The notes beneath the pieces were generated by a model. The model did not search any database. It saw only the letters and a program-made list of their open reading frames with translations, and was not told the origin of the DNA. 64,000 nt of DNA from Saccharopolyspora gloriosae (lineage in GTDB: Bacteria; Actinomycetota; Actinomycetes; Mycobacteriales; Pseudonocardiaceae), in assembly GCF_014203325.1 (NCBI RefSeq), contig NZ_JACHIV010000001.1, positions 5,395,501 through 5,459,500 of the forward strand, written 5' to 3'. Each line of letters starts with the position of its first letter. The stretch's first letter is position 1. This document shows positions 44,147 to 54,704 of this stretch, piece after piece. Both the position numbers and the translations under genes were made by a program.

Positions 44147-44512
44147 TCGGCACCTCACCGAACAGGTCATTGCGGACACGCGGTGTCACCGGTTCCCGAC
44201 CTGCGGACTCGGCCGTCCCGCAAGGCGGGAACACGGCTTGTCACCGAAACGTTGTAGTGCTCGTGCGCGACAGACAGGCCGGAGAGCCACCGGGCACACC
44301 GGTGGGCAGTCGGCGCATAGTACGGGGTACCGGTGATCGTCAACGACACCCGAACGGGTCAGGTTTGCCTGGTGGGGAACCTTCCTGATCGATCCTGTGA
44401 CCGAGCTCCTCACCACCAGGTCCGCACTGTGTGCCAATCGCACTAATCGGACCGCTAGCCTGGTACTTGAGTGTGTACATCACGAGCAGATGGATCGAGG
44501 CGAACGCCAGCC
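44147..44512. other. Intergenic region upstream of kgd
   Basis: About 365 bp with no convincing gene and no 29-bp repeat. It must contain the kgd promoter; I could not choose a -35/-10 pair with confidence. Confidence 0.4.
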
Positions 44513-47500
44513 GTGTCCAGCAGCAGCCCTGCGTCACAGTTCGGCCCCAACGAGTGGTTGATCGAGGAGATGTACGAGCAGTACCTCCAAGATCCCGCGT
44601 CGGTGGACTCCGCGTGGCACGAGTTCTTCGCCGACTACAAGCCGGGGCAGGCGACCTCGGTTTCGGTAGCCGCTGACAACTCCGCAGCCGCGTCCGGAGC
44701 CGGGTCGACCGCGACGACGACGGTGTCGGGAACTACGACTGCGACGGCCACGCGCAGCGAGGGCAACGGGCAGGCTCGCCCGGCCGCCGCCGCGCAGGCC
44801 GCGCCGAAGCCGGCCAAGGCGGCCGAGCCGAAGCCCTCCCCGCAGCAGGCCGCGAAGGCCGCTCCGGTGAAGAGCTCGGGCACCGGCGAGGAGGCTAAGC
44901 CGCTGCGCGGCGCGTCCGCGGCGATCGCCAAGAACATGGAGCAGTCGCTGACGGTGCCGACCGCCACGAGCGTGCGCGCGGTGCCGGCGAAGCTGCTGTT
45001 CGACAACCGCATCGTGATCAACAATCACCTGAAGCGGAACAAGGGCGGCAAGGTCTCGTTCACCCACCTCATCGGCTACGCGCTGGTGCGGGCGATGCGG
45101 GACTTCCCGAACATGAACCGCCACTACGGGGAGGACGCCAAGGGCAAGCCCGCGGCGATCACCCCGGAGCACGTGAACCTCGGTCTCGCGATCGACCAGC
45201 CCGGCAAGGACGGGTCGCGCAACCTCGTCGTGGCCTCCATCAAGGGCTGCGAAGAGATGACCTTCCAGCAGTTCTGGCAGGCCTACGAGGAGATCATCCG
45301 CAAGGCCCGCACCGGTGGGCTGACCGCGGACGACTTCTCCGGCACCACGTTCTCGCTGACCAACCCGGGCCCGTCGGGCACGAACCACTCGGTGCCGCGG
45401 CTGACCAAGGGCCAGTCCGCGATCATCGGCGTCGGGGCGATGGACTACCCGGCGGAGTTCCAGGGCGCCTCCGAGCGGGCCCTGGTCGAGATGGGCATCA
45501 GCAAGATCGTCACGCTGACCTCCACCTACGACCACCGGGTCATCCAGGGCGCGGAGTCCGGCGACTTCCTGCGCAAGGTGCACCAGCTGCTGCTGGGCGA
45601 GGACGGGTTCTTCGACGACATCTTCTCGTCGCTGCGCATCCCGTACGAGCCGATCCGCTGGACCCAGGACATCCCGGAAGGCGCCGTCGACAAGACCGCG
45701 CGCGTCCTGGAGCTGATCGACGCCTACCGCACCCGCGGTCACCTGATGGCCGACATCGACCCGCTGAACTACCGGCAGCGCAGGCACGAGGACCTCGACG
45801 TCCTCTCGCACAGCCTCACGCTGTGGGACCTGGACCGGGAGTTCGCCGTCGGCGGCTTCGCGGGCAAGGAGCGCATGACGCTGCGCGACGTGCTCGGCGT
45901 GCTGCGCGACTCGTACTGCCGCACCGTCGGCGTCGAGTACATGCACATCCTCGAACCCGACGAGCGCGACTGGCTGCAGAACCGGGTCGAGAAGCCGCAC
46001 GAGAAGCCGGAGCAGTCCGAGCAGAAGTACATCCTCTCGAAGCTCAACGCCGCCGAGGCGTTCGAGACGTTCCTGCAGACCAAGTACGTCGGGCAGAAGC
46101 GCTTCTCGCTGGAGGGCGCCGAGACGGTCGTGCCGCTGCTGGACGCGGTGCTCGACTCGTCGGCCGCGGCCGACCTCGACGAGGTCGTCATCGGCATGCC
46201 GCACCGCGGTCGCCTCAACGTGCTGGCCAACATCGTCGGCAAGCCGATCTCGCAGATCTTCCGCGAGTTCGAGGGCAACCTGGACCCGGGCCAGGCGCAC
46301 GGGTCCGGTGACGTCAAGTACCACTTGGGCGCGGAGGGCAAGTACTTCCGCATGTTCGGCGACGGCGAGACCAAGGTGTCGCTGACCTCGAACCCCTCCC
46401 ACCTGGAGGCCGTGGACCCGGTGCTGGAAGGCATCGTCCGCGCCAAGCAGGACATCCTGGACAAGGGCCAGGAAGGCTTCACGGTGCTGCCGGTGCTGAT
46501 GCACGGCGACGCCGCGTTCGCCGGGCAGGGCGTGGTCGCCGAGACGCTGAACCTGTCGCTGCTGCGCGGTTACCGCACCGGCGGCACCGTGCACGTGATC
46601 GTGAACAACCAGGTCGGCTACACCACCGCCCCGGAGCACTCGCGGTCGAGCAAGTACTCCACCGACGTGGCGAAGATGATCGGTTCGCCGGTCTTCCACG
46701 TCAACGGCGACGACCCCGAGGCGTGCGTCTGGGTCGCGAAGCTGGCCGTGGAGTACCGCCAGCGGTTCGGCAAGGACGTCGTGATCGACATGGTGTGCTA
46801 CCGCCGCCGCGGGCACAACGAGGGCGACGACCCGTCGATGACGCAGCCCGCGATGTACGACGCCATCGACAAGATGCGCAGCGTCCGCAAGACCTACACC
46901 GAGTCCCTGATCGGCCGCGGTGACATCACCGTCGAAGAGGCCGAGAAGGCGCTCAAGGACTACGCCAGCCAGCTCGAGCACGTCTTCAACGAGGTCCGCG
47001 AGCTGGAGAAGCACCCGCCGGAGCCGAGCCCGTCGGTGGAGTCCGAGCAGGTCGTGCCGACGAAGCTGATCACCGCGATCTCCCCGGAGACGCTGGAGCA
47101 CATCGCCGACGCGCACGTGAACCTGCCCGAGGGCTTCACCCCGCACTCGCGGGTCAAGCCGGTGCTGGAACGCCGCGCGAAGATGGCCCGCGAAGGCGAG
47201 ATCGACTGGGGCTTCGGCGAACTGCTCGCGTTCGGCTCGCTCGCCATGGAAGGCCGACCGGTGCGGCTGACCGGGCAGGACAGCCGGCGCGGCACGTTCG
47301 GCCAGCGGCACTCCGTGCTCATCGACCGCAAGACCGGGTCGGAGTACACCCCGCTGCTGAACCTCGCCGAGGACCAGGCGAAGTTCCTCGCCTACGACTC
47401 GGCGCTGTCCGAGTTCGCCGCGATGGGCTTCGAGTACGGCTACTCCGTCGCCAACCCCGACGCCCTCGTGGCGTGGGAGGCGCAGTTCGGCGACTTCTTC

Positions 47501-48229
47501 AACGGCGCCCAGTCGATCATCGACGAGTTCATCTCGTCCGGTGAGGCCAAGTGGGGCCAGCGCTCCGACGTGGTGCTGCTGCTGCCGCACGGCCACGAGG
47601 GCCAGGGCCCGGACCACAGCTCGGCGCGCATCGAGCGTTGGCTGCAGCTGTGCGCCGAGGGCTCCATGACGGTGGCGCTGCCGTCGACCCCGGCGAACCA
47701 CTTCCACCTGCTGCGCAGGCACTCGCTCGACGGCATCCACCGTCCGCTGATCGTCTTCACACCGAAGTCGATGCTGCGGATGAAGGCCGCGACGAGCTCG
47801 GTCGCCGACTTCACCGAGGGCAAGTTCACCTCGGTCATCGACGACCCGTCGCAGCCGGACCCGTCGGCGGTGCGCCGGATCGTGTTCTGCTCCGGCAAGC
47901 TCTACTACGAGCTGGCCGCCGAGAAGGAGAAGCAGGGCCACACCGACACGGCCGTGGTGCGGCTGGAGCAGCTGTACCCGCTGCCGCACCGCAAGCTCGG
48001 CGCGGTGCTGGAGCGCTACCCCAACGCCACCGACGTCCGGTGGGCGCAGGAGGAGCCGGCGAACCAGGGTCCGTGGCCGTTCCTCGGCCTGGCGCTGCCG
48101 GAGCTGTTCCCAGAGCGGCTGCAGGGCCTCAAGCGCGTGTCGCGGCGCCCGATGGCCGCCCCGGCCACCGGCCTGAAGGCCGTCCACGACGTCGAGCAGG
48201 CCGAGGTCGTGCAGAACGCCTTCAACTGA
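44513..48229 (+). CDS. kgd: Multifunctional 2-oxoglutarate metabolism enzyme (fused E2 acyltransferase and E1 decarboxylase)
   Basis: 1238 residues. The N-terminal [19 protein letters not shown] segment is typical of Kgd/OdhA. An Ala/Pro/Lys-rich linker follows (about 45-140), then an E2-type acyltransferase domain with the active His341 in TYDHRVIQG. The E1 part has the thiamine-diphosphate region [10 protein letters not shown] (about 665) and [12 protein letters not shown]. There is no lipoyl domain, as in other actinobacteria, so E1/E2 must work with another lipoylated partner. It acts at the 2-oxoglutarate to succinyl-CoA step and in carboligation. The GTG at 44513 matches the known N-terminus of the mycobacterial protein. 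A clear terminator follows. Confidence 0.96.
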   Translation: MSSSSPASQFGPNEWLIEEMYEQYLQDPASVDSAWHEFFADYKPGQATSVSVAADNSAAASGAGSTATTTVSGTTTATATRSEGNGQARPAAAAQAAPKPAKAAEPKPSPQQAAKAAPVKSSGTGEEAKPLRGASAAIAKNMEQSLTVPTATSVRAVPAKLLFDNRIVINNHLKRNKGGKVSFTHLIGYALVRAMRDFPNMNRHYGEDAKGKPAAITPEHVNLGLAIDQPGKDGSRNLVVASIKGCEEMTFQQFWQAYEEIIRKARTGGLTADDFSGTTFSLTNPGPSGTNHSVPRLTKGQSAIIGVGAMDYPAEFQGASERALVEMGISKIVTLTSTYDHRVIQGAESGDFLRKVHQLLLGEDGFFDDIFSSLRIPYEPIRWTQDIPEGAVDKTARVLELIDAYRTRGHLMADIDPLNYRQRRHEDLDVLSHSLTLWDLDREFAVGGFAGKERMTLRDVLGVLRDSYCRTVGVEYMHILEPDERDWLQNRVEKPHEKPEQSEQKYILSKLNAAEAFETFLQTKYVGQKRFSLEGAETVVPLLDAVLDSSAAADLDEVVIGMPHRGRLNVLANIVGKPISQIFREFEGNLDPGQAHGSGDVKYHLGAEGKYFRMFGDGETKVSLTSNPSHLEAVDPVLEGIVRAKQDILDKGQEGFTVLPVLMHGDAAFAGQGVVAETLNLSLLRGYRTGGTVHVIVNNQVGYTTAPEHSRSSKYSTDVAKMIGSPVFHVNGDDPEACVWVAKLAVEYRQRFGKDVVIDMVCYRRRGHNEGDDPSMTQPAMYDAIDKMRSVRKTYTESLIGRGDITVEEAEKALKDYASQLEHVFNEVRELEKHPPEPSPSVESEQVVPTKLITAISPETLEHIADAHVNLPEGFTPHSRVKPVLERRAKMAREGEIDWGFGELLAFGSLAMEGRPVRLTGQDSRRGTFGQRHSVLIDRKTGSEYTPLLNLAEDQAKFLAYDSALSEFAAMGFEYGYSVANPDALVAWEAQFGDFFNGAQSIIDEFISSGEAKWGQRSDVVLLLPHGHEGQGPDHSSARIERWLQLCAEGSMTVALPSTPANHFHLLRRHSLDGIHRPLIVFTPKSMLRMKAATSSVADFTEGKFTSVIDDPSQPDPSAVRRIVFCSGKLYYELAAEKEKQGHTDTAVVRLEQLYPLPHRKLGAVLERYPNATDVRWAQEEPANQGPWPFLGLALPELFPERLQGLKRVSRRPMAAPATGLKAVHDVEQAEVVQNAFN

Positions 48230-48243
48230 TCTCGTCGTAGATC

Positions 48244-48279
48244 GCGGGCCGTCGGTTCCTCCGGGAACCGGCGGCCCGC
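48244..48279 (+). terminator. Hairpin terminator after kgd
   Basis: A 16-bp stem with one bulge-like mismatch around a TCCG tetraloop, followed by TTTC, 14 bp after the kgd stop. Confidence 0.8.
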
Positions 48280-48300
48280 TTTCGCGTTCAGGGGTGGTGG

Positions 48301-48349
48301 GAGGAAGGGAACCTTCCTGTCATCGGTGACAGTAAAGTTCCCTTGCTGT
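48301..48349. repeat. 29-bp repeat family, degenerate pair
   Basis: Left unit canonical; right unit carries GTAAAG and GCTGTC changes. It lies between kgd and the DUF6104 gene. Confidence 0.8.
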
Positions 48350-48397
48350 CAGGGTCCGGCGGCGTGGGCCGTCGGCGAACGCATGGAGGAGGAAGCG

Positions 48398-48574
48398 GTG
48401 TACTTCACCGACCGTGGCATCGAAGAGCTCGAGGAGCGTCGCGGTGATGACGAGGTGACCTTGGCTTGGCTCGCCGACCGGATGCGGGTCTTCGTCGACC
48501 TCAACCCGGCTTTCGAGGACGCCACGGAGCGCCTCGCGACCTTCCTGGCCCGCGACGACACCGACGAGGACTGA
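48398..48574 (+). CDS. Small DUF6104-type protein
   Basis: A 58-residue acidic protein beginning YFTDRGIEELEERRG and continuing VTLAWLADRMRVFVDLNP. I recognise this as the DUF6104 family, typically encoded right after the 2-oxoglutarate dehydrogenase gene in streptomycetes. The GTG at 48398 is chosen because GGAGGAGG ends 5 nt upstream; an in-frame ATG at 48383 contains that ribosome-binding site. Its conserved position after kgd suggests a related role, but no function is known to me. Confidence 0.82.
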   Translation: MYFTDRGIEELEERRGDDEVTLAWLADRMRVFVDLNPAFEDATERLATFLARDDTDED

Positions 48575-48620
48575 CCACTCCCCCGCCGCACCGACCCCAG
48601 CGACTCCCTCGATCCTCGAT

Positions 48621-48899
48621 GCGAGGAAGGGAACCTTCCTGTCACGGGTGGCAGAAAGGTTCCCTTCCTCGCCTCCGCGCGACGGCGAGACACCGTGCGG
48701 GTTTTCCGAGGAGGCGATCTTCTCTCCCCGGTGACAGGAAGGTTCCCTTCGCCGCAGCATGACAGAAAGGCGACCTTCCTCGCGCCGGTGACAGAAAGGT
48801 TCCCTTCCTCGCCTCCGTGACAGAAAGGTTCCCTTCCTCGCCTCCGTGACAGGAAGGTTCCCTTCCTCGCCTCCGTGACAGGAAGGTTCCCTTCCTCGC
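48621..48899. repeat. 29-bp repeat family, one pair plus six reverse tandem units
   Basis: A pair occupies 48621-48672. Reverse units start at 48731, 48759, 48788, 48817, 48846 and 48875; spacing is 29 bp except the first step (28). The second unit has the same AGGCGACC variant as the degenerate half at 11.2 kb. No further unit is seen to the right in the window. Confidence 0.92.
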
Positions 48900-48912
48900 C
48901 GTGCCCCGGGGG

Positions 48913-50073
48913 TCACCGCGTGCGGGTGCCTGCTCGCCACACGGCGTGGGTGAGGGGGACGCCCGGCCGGTAGGCCAGCCAGGAGGTGCTCGGCGCGTCG
49001 AGCACGTGCACGTCGGCGCGCGCGCCGGGGCGCAGCACGCCGACGGCCCCGTCGCCGGTGTCGCGCCGCAGCGCCCGCGCGCCGCCGAGGGTGGCGGCGC
49101 GGATCGCTTCGGGCACGGTCATCCGCATCTGCAGCACGGCGGTCGTGACGCAGAACGCCATGGACGACGTGTAGGAGGAGCCGGGGTTGCAGTTGGAGGC
49201 GAGCGCCACGGTGGCGCCGGCGTCGAGCAGTTCCCGGGCGGGCGGCAGCGGTTGCCGGGTGGAGAGGTCGCACGCGGGCAGCAGGGTGGCGACGGTGCCG
49301 GATCCGGCGAGGGCGGCGATGTCGTCGGGTTCGAGGTGCGTGCAGTGGTCGACGCTGGCGGCGCCGAGTTCCACCGCGAGCCGCACTCCGGGGCCGGGTC
49401 CGAGCTGGTTGCCGTGCACGCGCAGGCCGAGTCCGCGGTCGGCCGCGGCGCGCAGCACCCGCCGGGATTGCTCGGCGTCGAACGCGCCGCGTTCGCAGAA
49501 CACGTCGCACCAGCCGACGTGGTCGGCGACGGCGTCGAGCATGTCGCCGCTGACCAGGTCGACGTAGTCGTCGGCGTCTTGGCCGGGTGGCACGAGGTGC
49601 GCGCCGAGGAAGGTGACCTCGTCGACTTCGGCGGCGGCGATCCGGGCTGCGCGGAGTTCGTCGGCGACGGTGAGCCCGTAGCCGGTTTTCGTCTCCAGGC
49701 AGGTGGTGCCGTGCGCGGTGGCTTCGGCGACGTGGCGGCGAAGGGTCGCGGTGAGCTCGTCGTCGGCGGCGGCGCGGGTGGCGTCGACGGTGACGGCGAT
49801 GCCGCCGGCGGCGTAGGGCTCGCCGTTCATGCGGGCGGTGAATTCTGCGGTGCGGTCGCCTGCGAACAGCAGGTGGGTGTGGCTGTCGACCCAGCCGGGC
49901 AGCACGGCCCGTCCTGCGACGTCGATGGCGTGGTCTGCGGCGGGCGCCGCCGCGGCCGGCCCGGCCCAGACGATCCGATCGCCGTCGAGGACGAGTGCGG
50001 CGTCGGTGAGGTCGCCGAGTTCGTCGTCGTTCGTCGTCAGCTCACCGATCCCGGTGATAGCAGTGGATGTCAT
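48913..50073 (-). CDS. hutI: Imidazolonepropionase
   Basis: A 386-residue metal-dependent amidohydrolase opening the imidazolone ring to N-formimino-L-glutamate, the third step of histidine breakdown. Metal-site motif [12 protein letters not shown], the diagnostic LETKTGYGL, and a second His in GAHLVPPG are visible. ATG at 50073, though the ribosome-binding site is weak. It is the last gene of the hut cluster, 55 bp after hutF. Length and motifs are normal. Confidence 0.94.
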   Translation of the reverse strand: MTSTAITGIGELTTNDDELGDLTDAALVLDGDRIVWAGPAAAAPAADHAIDVAGRAVLPGWVDSHTHLLFAGDRTAEFTARMNGEPYAAGGIAVTVDATRAAADDELTATLRRHVAEATAHGTTCLETKTGYGLTVADELRAARIAAAEVDEVTFLGAHLVPPGQDADDYVDLVSGDMLDAVADHVGWCDVFCERGAFDAEQSRRVLRAAADRGLGLRVHGNQLGPGPGVRLAVELGAASVDHCTHLEPDDIAALAGSGTVATLLPACDLSTRQPLPPARELLDAGATVALASNCNPGSSYTSSMAFCVTTAVLQMRMTVPEAIRAATLGGARALRRDTGDGAVGVLRPGARADVHVLDAPSTSWLAYRPGVPLTHAVWRAGTRTR

Positions 50074-50128
50074 CGCTCACCCGTCCTCAACGCTTGATCT
50101 TGCTTGGTGCACGCGATCGTCGGTGCCG

Positions 50129-51439
50129 TCACAGGAGTTCGTCGACGAGCCGCCGGAGTCGTCGTCCGGGGTCGGGGACGTGTTCGTGCTCGCCGTCGCG
50201 CACGATGCCGCGGCCGTTCGCGATGACGTGCCGGACGTCGTCGGCGCGGGCCACCGCGGGCACCGCTTCGAGGGGCACGGCCGCGAGCCGCGGGCCGTCG
50301 AGCGCGACGGCGACGAGGTCCGCGCGGTGTCCGGGGGCGATGCGTCCGGCGTCGAGCCAGCCGAGTGCGCGGTGCCCGGTGGTGGTCGCCATCTCCAGCA
50401 GCCGTTCGGCGCCGAAGTGCCCGCGCCGTTCGGTGTTCAGCCGCTGCCCGGCTTCGACGGCGTGGGCTTCGGCGAGCACGTCGATGGTGGAGTGCCCGTC
50501 GCTGCCGAGCGACAGCGGGCTGCCCGCGGCGTCCAGTTGGAGGGCGGGGCCGATGCCGTCGCCGAGGTCGGCTTCGGTCGTGGGGCACAGGCAGGTTCCG
50601 GTGCCGCTGCCGCCGAGCAGCCGGAGGTCGTCGTCGGTGAGGTGGGTGGCGTGCACGGCGGTGGTGTTCGCGCCGAGCGCTCCCGCGTCGGCGAGCAGTC
50701 GAGCCGGGGTGCGGCCGTGCGCGGCGAGGCACGCCTCGTTCTCCTTGCGCTGTTCGGAGAGGTGGACGTGCAGCGGCGTGCCGTAGCGGTGCGCCCAGGC
50801 GGCGACGTCGGCGATCTGCTCGGCGGGCACCGCGCGCACCGAGTGCACCGCGGCGCCGAGCCGCACTCGCGCGCAGTCGACGGTGAACCGGTCGGCCCGG
50901 TCGGCCCAGGCCCGCGCGTCCCCGTCGGAGAACCGCTGCTGCACTCCTTCGACCGGGGTGTCGAATCCGCTGGTCAGGTAGCACGTGTCGAGCAGGGTGA
51001 GGCGGATTCCGGCGTCGTGGGCGGCTTGGGCGAGCGCCGCGCTCATCTCGTTCGGGTCGTCGTAGCGTCCGCCGCCCGGCGGGTGGTGCAGGTAGTGGAA
51101 CTCGCCGACGCAGGTGATGCCGGCCAGCGCCATCTCGGTGTAGACGGCGGTGGCGAGCCGCCGGTAGGTGTCGGGGTCGAGCGCGCCCGCGACGGCGTAC
51201 ATCTGCTCGCGCCAGGTCCAGAAGGTGCCGCCGCCGGTGGCCCTGCCGCGCAGCGCGCGGTGGAAGGCGTGGGAGTGCGCGTTGGCGAGGCCGGGCAGCA
51301 CGAGTCCGGGCAGCCGGGTCGCGCCGGGTGGCGGCGTCTCCGCGGTGGTCACGGCGGTGATGGCGGTGCCGTCGGTCTCCACGAGCACCCCGGTTCGGGG
51401 GCCGTCGTCCAGCCAGGCGTGTTCGCACCAGTACTTCAT
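50129..51439 (-). CDS. hutF: Formimidoylglutamate deiminase
   Basis: A 436-residue amidohydrolase converting N-formimino-L-glutamate to N-formyl-L-glutamate and ammonia. The metal motif is NAHSHAFHRALRG, with further ligands in HVHLSEQ, HATHLT and LGSDGHST. Its presence means the five-step (formylglutamate) histidine route is used, not direct HutG formiminoglutamase. ATG at 51439 overlaps the stop of the upstream M20 gene (ATGA), showing translational coupling. Confidence 0.94.
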   Translation of the reverse strand: MKYWCEHAWLDDGPRTGVLVETDGTAITAVTTAETPPPGATRLPGLVLPGLANAHSHAFHRALRGRATGGGTFWTWREQMYAVAGALDPDTYRRLATAVYTEMALAGITCVGEFHYLHHPPGGGRYDDPNEMSAALAQAAHDAGIRLTLLDTCYLTSGFDTPVEGVQQRFSDGDARAWADRADRFTVDCARVRLGAAVHSVRAVPAEQIADVAAWAHRYGTPLHVHLSEQRKENEACLAAHGRTPARLLADAGALGANTTAVHATHLTDDDLRLLGGSGTGTCLCPTTEADLGDGIGPALQLDAAGSPLSLGSDGHSTIDVLAEAHAVEAGQRLNTERRGHFGAERLLEMATTTGHRALGWLDAGRIAPGHRADLVAVALDGPRLAAVPLEAVPAVARADDVRHVIANGRGIVRDGEHEHVPDPGRRLRRLVDELL

Positions 51440-52635
51440 GCGGCCCACCTCCGGAGCACGTCGGCCAGCGCGGAGCCGCCCGCGTCGCAGTCGCCGGGTT
51501 CGGCGTGTTCGTCGGGCGCGTGGCTGATTCCGGTGGGATTGCGGACGAACAGCATCGAGGCGGGCACCTGCGCGGAGAGCACGCCCGCGTCGTGCCCGGC
51601 TCCGGTGGCCAGCGCGGGCGCATCGCCGAGCGAGGCGCACAGCTCGTCGCGCAACGCCGGGTCGAAGTGCACGGTGCCGCTGTAGGACTCCTCGGTCACC
51701 TCTAGTTCGCACCCTTCGTCGTGGGCGAATTCCGCGGCCCGCTCGGACAGTTCCGCGACGAGCGACCGGGTGGCGTCGGCCGCGGGCGCCCGCGCGTCCA
51801 GCCACATGTCCACTGTGGACGCGATGACGTTGGTGCCGCCCGGGTTGGGCACGAGCCTGCCCACGGTGGCGCGGGCCTGGTCGTGCGCGGCGGCGGTCTC
51901 CCTGGCGGCGAGCACCGCGCGGGCCGCGGGCAGCATCGGGTCGCGGCGGTCGGCGAGCAACGTGGCTCCGGCGTGGTTTCCCTGGCCGCGGAAGCGGAAT
52001 CGCCACCGGCCGTGGGCGAGGATCGAGGAGGCGACGGCCACCGGCCGGTCCAGGTCCACCAGGCCCCGGCCCTGTTCCACGTGCAGTTCCACGAAGCGCC
52101 CGATGCGCCGCAGCGCCGCCTCGTCCGCGCCCGCGTGCTCCGGGTCGCCGCCCGCTCCGCGCAGCGCTTCGGCGAAGGTGACGCCGTCCGGGTCGCGCAG
52201 CGCGTTCGCCGCGTCCCGCGTGATCGTCCCGCTGAGCAGCCGCGATCCGAGGCACGGCACCCCGAACCGGCCGCCTTCCTCCTCGGCGAACACCACGATC
52301 GCGATGGGGCGCCGGGGCTGGAATCCGGTGGCGCGCAACGATTCCACGGCGCTGAGCGCGGCGGCGACACCGAGCGGGCCGTCGAACGCGCCACCACCCG
52401 GCACCGAGTCGAGGTGGCTGCCGGTCACGATGGCCTGATCGCCCGGTTCACCCCACCACGCCCACAGGTTCGCGTTGCGGTCGGTGTGCACGTCGAGTCC
52501 GCGCGCCCGCGCCTGCTCGGTGAACCACTCGCGCAGTTCCCGCTCACCGCCGTCGAACACGTGCCGCGAGTAGCCGCCGCGTCGCCGGTCCCGCCCCACT
52601 TGGTCGATCTGCGCCAGCAGCGCACTGGTGCTCAT
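51436..52635 (-). CDS. M20-family amidohydrolase (allantoate amidohydrolase-like) in the hut operon
   Basis: A 399-residue zinc amidohydrolase of the allantoate/N-carbamoyl-amino-acid hydrolase group. Metal and catalytic residues: GSHLDSV, FDGPLGV, FAEEEGGRFG, ELHVEQG and GAGHDAGVLS. By similarity it would be called allantoate amidohydrolase (AllC). Its position, translationally coupled to hutF and downstream of hutU, and the absence of hutG suggest that it hydrolyses N-formyl-L-glutamate or an analogue to finish histidine degradation; that is inference. ATG at 52635. Confidence 0.9.
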   Translation of the reverse strand: MSTSALLAQIDQVGRDRRRGGYSRHVFDGGERELREWFTEQARARGLDVHTDRNANLWAWWGEPGDQAIVTGSHLDSVPGGGAFDGPLGVAAALSAVESLRATGFQPRRPIAIVVFAEEEGGRFGVPCLGSRLLSGTITRDAANALRDPDGVTFAEALRGAGGDPEHAGADEAALRRIGRFVELHVEQGRGLVDLDRPVAVASSILAHGRWRFRFRGQGNHAGATLLADRRDPMLPAARAVLAARETAAAHDQARATVGRLVPNPGGTNVIASTVDMWLDARAPAADATRSLVAELSERAAEFAHDEGCELEVTEESYSGTVHFDPALRDELCASLGDAPALATGAGHDAGVLSAQVPASMLFVRNPTGISHAPDEHAEPGDCDAGGSALADVLRRWAA

Positions 52636-52663
52636 CGGTTCTCCTCCCGCACGACTAAGAAGT

Positions 52664-52890
52664 CCTTTCAGAATGACCTGCGTAGCTGGTCGCTCAGCGG
52701 AACCTCAGCGGCTTCCTCGCTGCCCTCTGCCAGCGTGATCGCGATTTCTCATGCATGTCCGTACACAGCGAAATCGCTGTCCTCGCGAGGAAGCCGCTGA
52801 GAACCCGCCGGTGGTCACCTTGCTCAAGCCGGTCACTGCTCAGCGGCTCCGCAGCTGACAAGGCACCGATCGAAAGATCATTCTGAAAGG
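52664..52890. mobile_element. 227-bp MITE-like element of the second repeat family
   Basis: Bounded by perfect 13-bp terminal inverted repeats, CCTTTCAGAATGA (52664-52676) and its complement (52878-52890). Inside are a perfect 17-bp dyad (52704-52720 and 52785-52801) and a central hairpin with GCGATTTC arms (52741-52777). No target-site duplication or reading frame is apparent. It lies between hutU and the M20 gene. The inner dyad recurs at 62.2 kb and the right flank at 23.9 kb. Confidence 0.75.
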
Positions 52891-53054
52891 CCCCCTACCG
52901 TCGACCGCCTGCTGTTGTCGCCCTGCTCGGGGCAGGTGCCCCGCCCGGTGGCCGCGACCGCCGGGCTTCGCGGCGAACCGGCCGTTCCCTCGCGCGGGCG
53001 GCGATCCCGTCGTGAGCCGGGAAGAACGTCCCCACAACGAGGGGGTTCCGCCCG

Positions 53055-54704
53055 TCAGGTCGGAATGCGCAGGCCGCGCTCCGCGGCGACGGTGCGGGCC
53101 CGGTCGTAGCCGGCGTCGGCGTGGCGCAGCACCCCGGTGCCGGGGTCGTTGGTGAGCACCCGCTCCAGCTTGGCCGCGGCCAGTTCGGTGCCGTCGGCGA
53201 CCGTGACCTGCCCGGCGTGCAGCGACCGCCCCATGCCGACTCCCCCGCCCTGGTGCACCGACACCCAGGTGGCCCCGGAGGAGGTGTTGACCAGCGCGTT
53301 GAGCAGCGGCCAGTCCGCCACCGCGTCGGAACCGTCGGCCATCCCCTCGGTCTCCCGGTACGGCGAGGCGACCGAGCCGCTGTCGAGGTGGTCGCGCCCC
53401 AGCACCAGCGGCGCCGACACCTCGCCGGAGGCGACGAGCTCGTTGAACCGCAGGCCCGCGCGGTGCCGTTCGCCGTAGCCGAGCCAGCAGATCCGCGACG
53501 GCAGCCCTTGGAAGGACACCTTCTCCCCTGCCATCCGGATCCAGCGGGCCAAGTGCTCGTCCTCGCCGAACTCCTCGAGGATCGCCCGGTCGGTCACCGC
53601 GATGTCCTTCGGGTCGCCCGACAGCGCCGCCCACCGGAACGGTCCTTTGCCCTCGCAGAACAGCGGGCGCAGGTAGGCGGGCACGAAGCCCGGGTAGTCG
53701 AAGGCCCGCGCGTAGCCCGCTTCGGCGGCCTCGCCGCGCAGCGAGTTGCCGTAGTCGAAGACTTCGGCGCCGGCGTCGAGGAATCCGACCATGGCTTCGA
53801 CGTGCTCGGCGATGGAGTCGCGGGCGCGGGCGGTGAACTCGTCGGGCTTCTTGTCCGCGTAGTCCGCCCAGTCCTCGACGTCCACGCCGCGCGGCAGGTA
53901 CGACAGCGGGTCGTGCGCGGAGGTCTGGTCGGTGACGATGTCGGCGGGCAGGCCGCGGCGCAGCAGTTCGGGCAGCACTTCGCAGGCGTTGCCGATGACG
54001 CCGATCGACACGGCCCGCCGCTGCTGCTTCGCCGCGACGGCCTGTTCGATCGCCTCGTCGAGGTTCTCGGCGAGCACGTCGAGGTAGCCGTGGCGCACGC
54101 GCCGCCGCGCCCGCTCCGGGTCGCACTCGACGACGAGCGCGGCACCTTCGTTCATGGTCACCGCCAGCGGCTGGGCGCCGCCCATGCCGCCGAGCCCGGC
54201 GGTCAGCGTCAGGGTGCCCGCGAGGGTCCCGCCGAAGCGCTTCGCGGCGACGGCGCCGAACGTCTCGTAGGTGCCCTGCAGGATGCCCTGGGTGCCGATG
54301 TAGATCCACGATCCGGCGGTCATCTGCCCGTACATCATGAGTCCGAGCGCGTCGAGCTTGCGGTATTCGGGCCAGCTCGCCCAGTTGCCCACCAGGTTCG
54401 AGTTCGCCAGCAGCACTCGCGGCGCCCACTCGTGGGTGCGCAGCACGCCGACGGGTTTGCCGGACTGCACCAGCAACGTCTCGTCCTCGGCGAGGGCGGT
54501 CAGTTCGGCGACGATGGCGTCGTAGCTGGCCCAGTTGCGGGCGGCGCGGCCGGTGCCGCCGTAGACGACGAGGTCTTCGGGCCGCTCGGCGACCTCCGGG
54601 TCGAGGTTGTTCTGCAGCATCCGCAGCGGGGCCTCGGTGCTCCAGGAACGTGCGGTCAACGTGGTGCCGCGCGCGGCGCGCACGGGACGGGCTCCGGCAC
54701 TCAT
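53055..54704 (-). CDS. hutU: Urocanate hydratase
   Basis: A 549-residue NAD-dependent enzyme converting urocanate to imidazolone propionate. Family stretches: [18 protein letters not shown], the dinucleotide site [28 protein letters not shown], and ARDHxDxGS-like [18 protein letters not shown]. Length is typical (about 550). ATG at 54704 overlaps the hutH stop (ATGA), so the pair is coupled. The gap to the next hut gene, 420 bp, contains the MITE-like element. Confidence 0.96.
   Translation of the reverse strand: MSAGARPVRAARGTTLTARSWSTEAPLRMLQNNLDPEVAERPEDLVVYGGTGRAARNWASYDAIVAELTALAEDETLLVQSGKPVGVLRTHEWAPRVLLANSNLVGNWASWPEYRKLDALGLMMYGQMTAGSWIYIGTQGILQGTYETFGAVAAKRFGGTLAGTLTLTAGLGGMGGAQPLAVTMNEGAALVVECDPERARRRVRHGYLDVLAENLDEAIEQAVAAKQQRRAVSIGVIGNACEVLPELLRRGLPADIVTDQTSAHDPLSYLPRGVDVEDWADYADKKPDEFTARARDSIAEHVEAMVGFLDAGAEVFDYGNSLRGEAAEAGYARAFDYPGFVPAYLRPLFCEGKGPFRWAALSGDPKDIAVTDRAILEEFGEDEHLARWIRMAGEKVSFQGLPSRICWLGYGERHRAGLRFNELVASGEVSAPLVLGRDHLDSGSVASPYRETEGMADGSDAVADWPLLNALVNTSSGATWVSVHQGGGVGMGRSLHAGQVTVADGTELAAAKLERVLTNDPGTGVLRHADAGYDRARTVAAERGLRIPT

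Noticed and set aside
44147-44512. Small reading frames upstream of kgd
   Set aside because: Short, without ribosome-binding sites or recognisable protein features; more likely promoter and leader.
44534-48187. A 1217-codon open frame antisense to kgd
   Set aside because: High GC keeps several frames free of stops. The kgd frame has full family motifs; the antisense translation is low-complexity, rich in Arg, Val, His and Gly.
51436-52635. Calling the M20 gene allantoate amidohydrolase outright
   Set aside because: Family resemblance only; the operon context is histidine degradation and there are no allantoin genes nearby.
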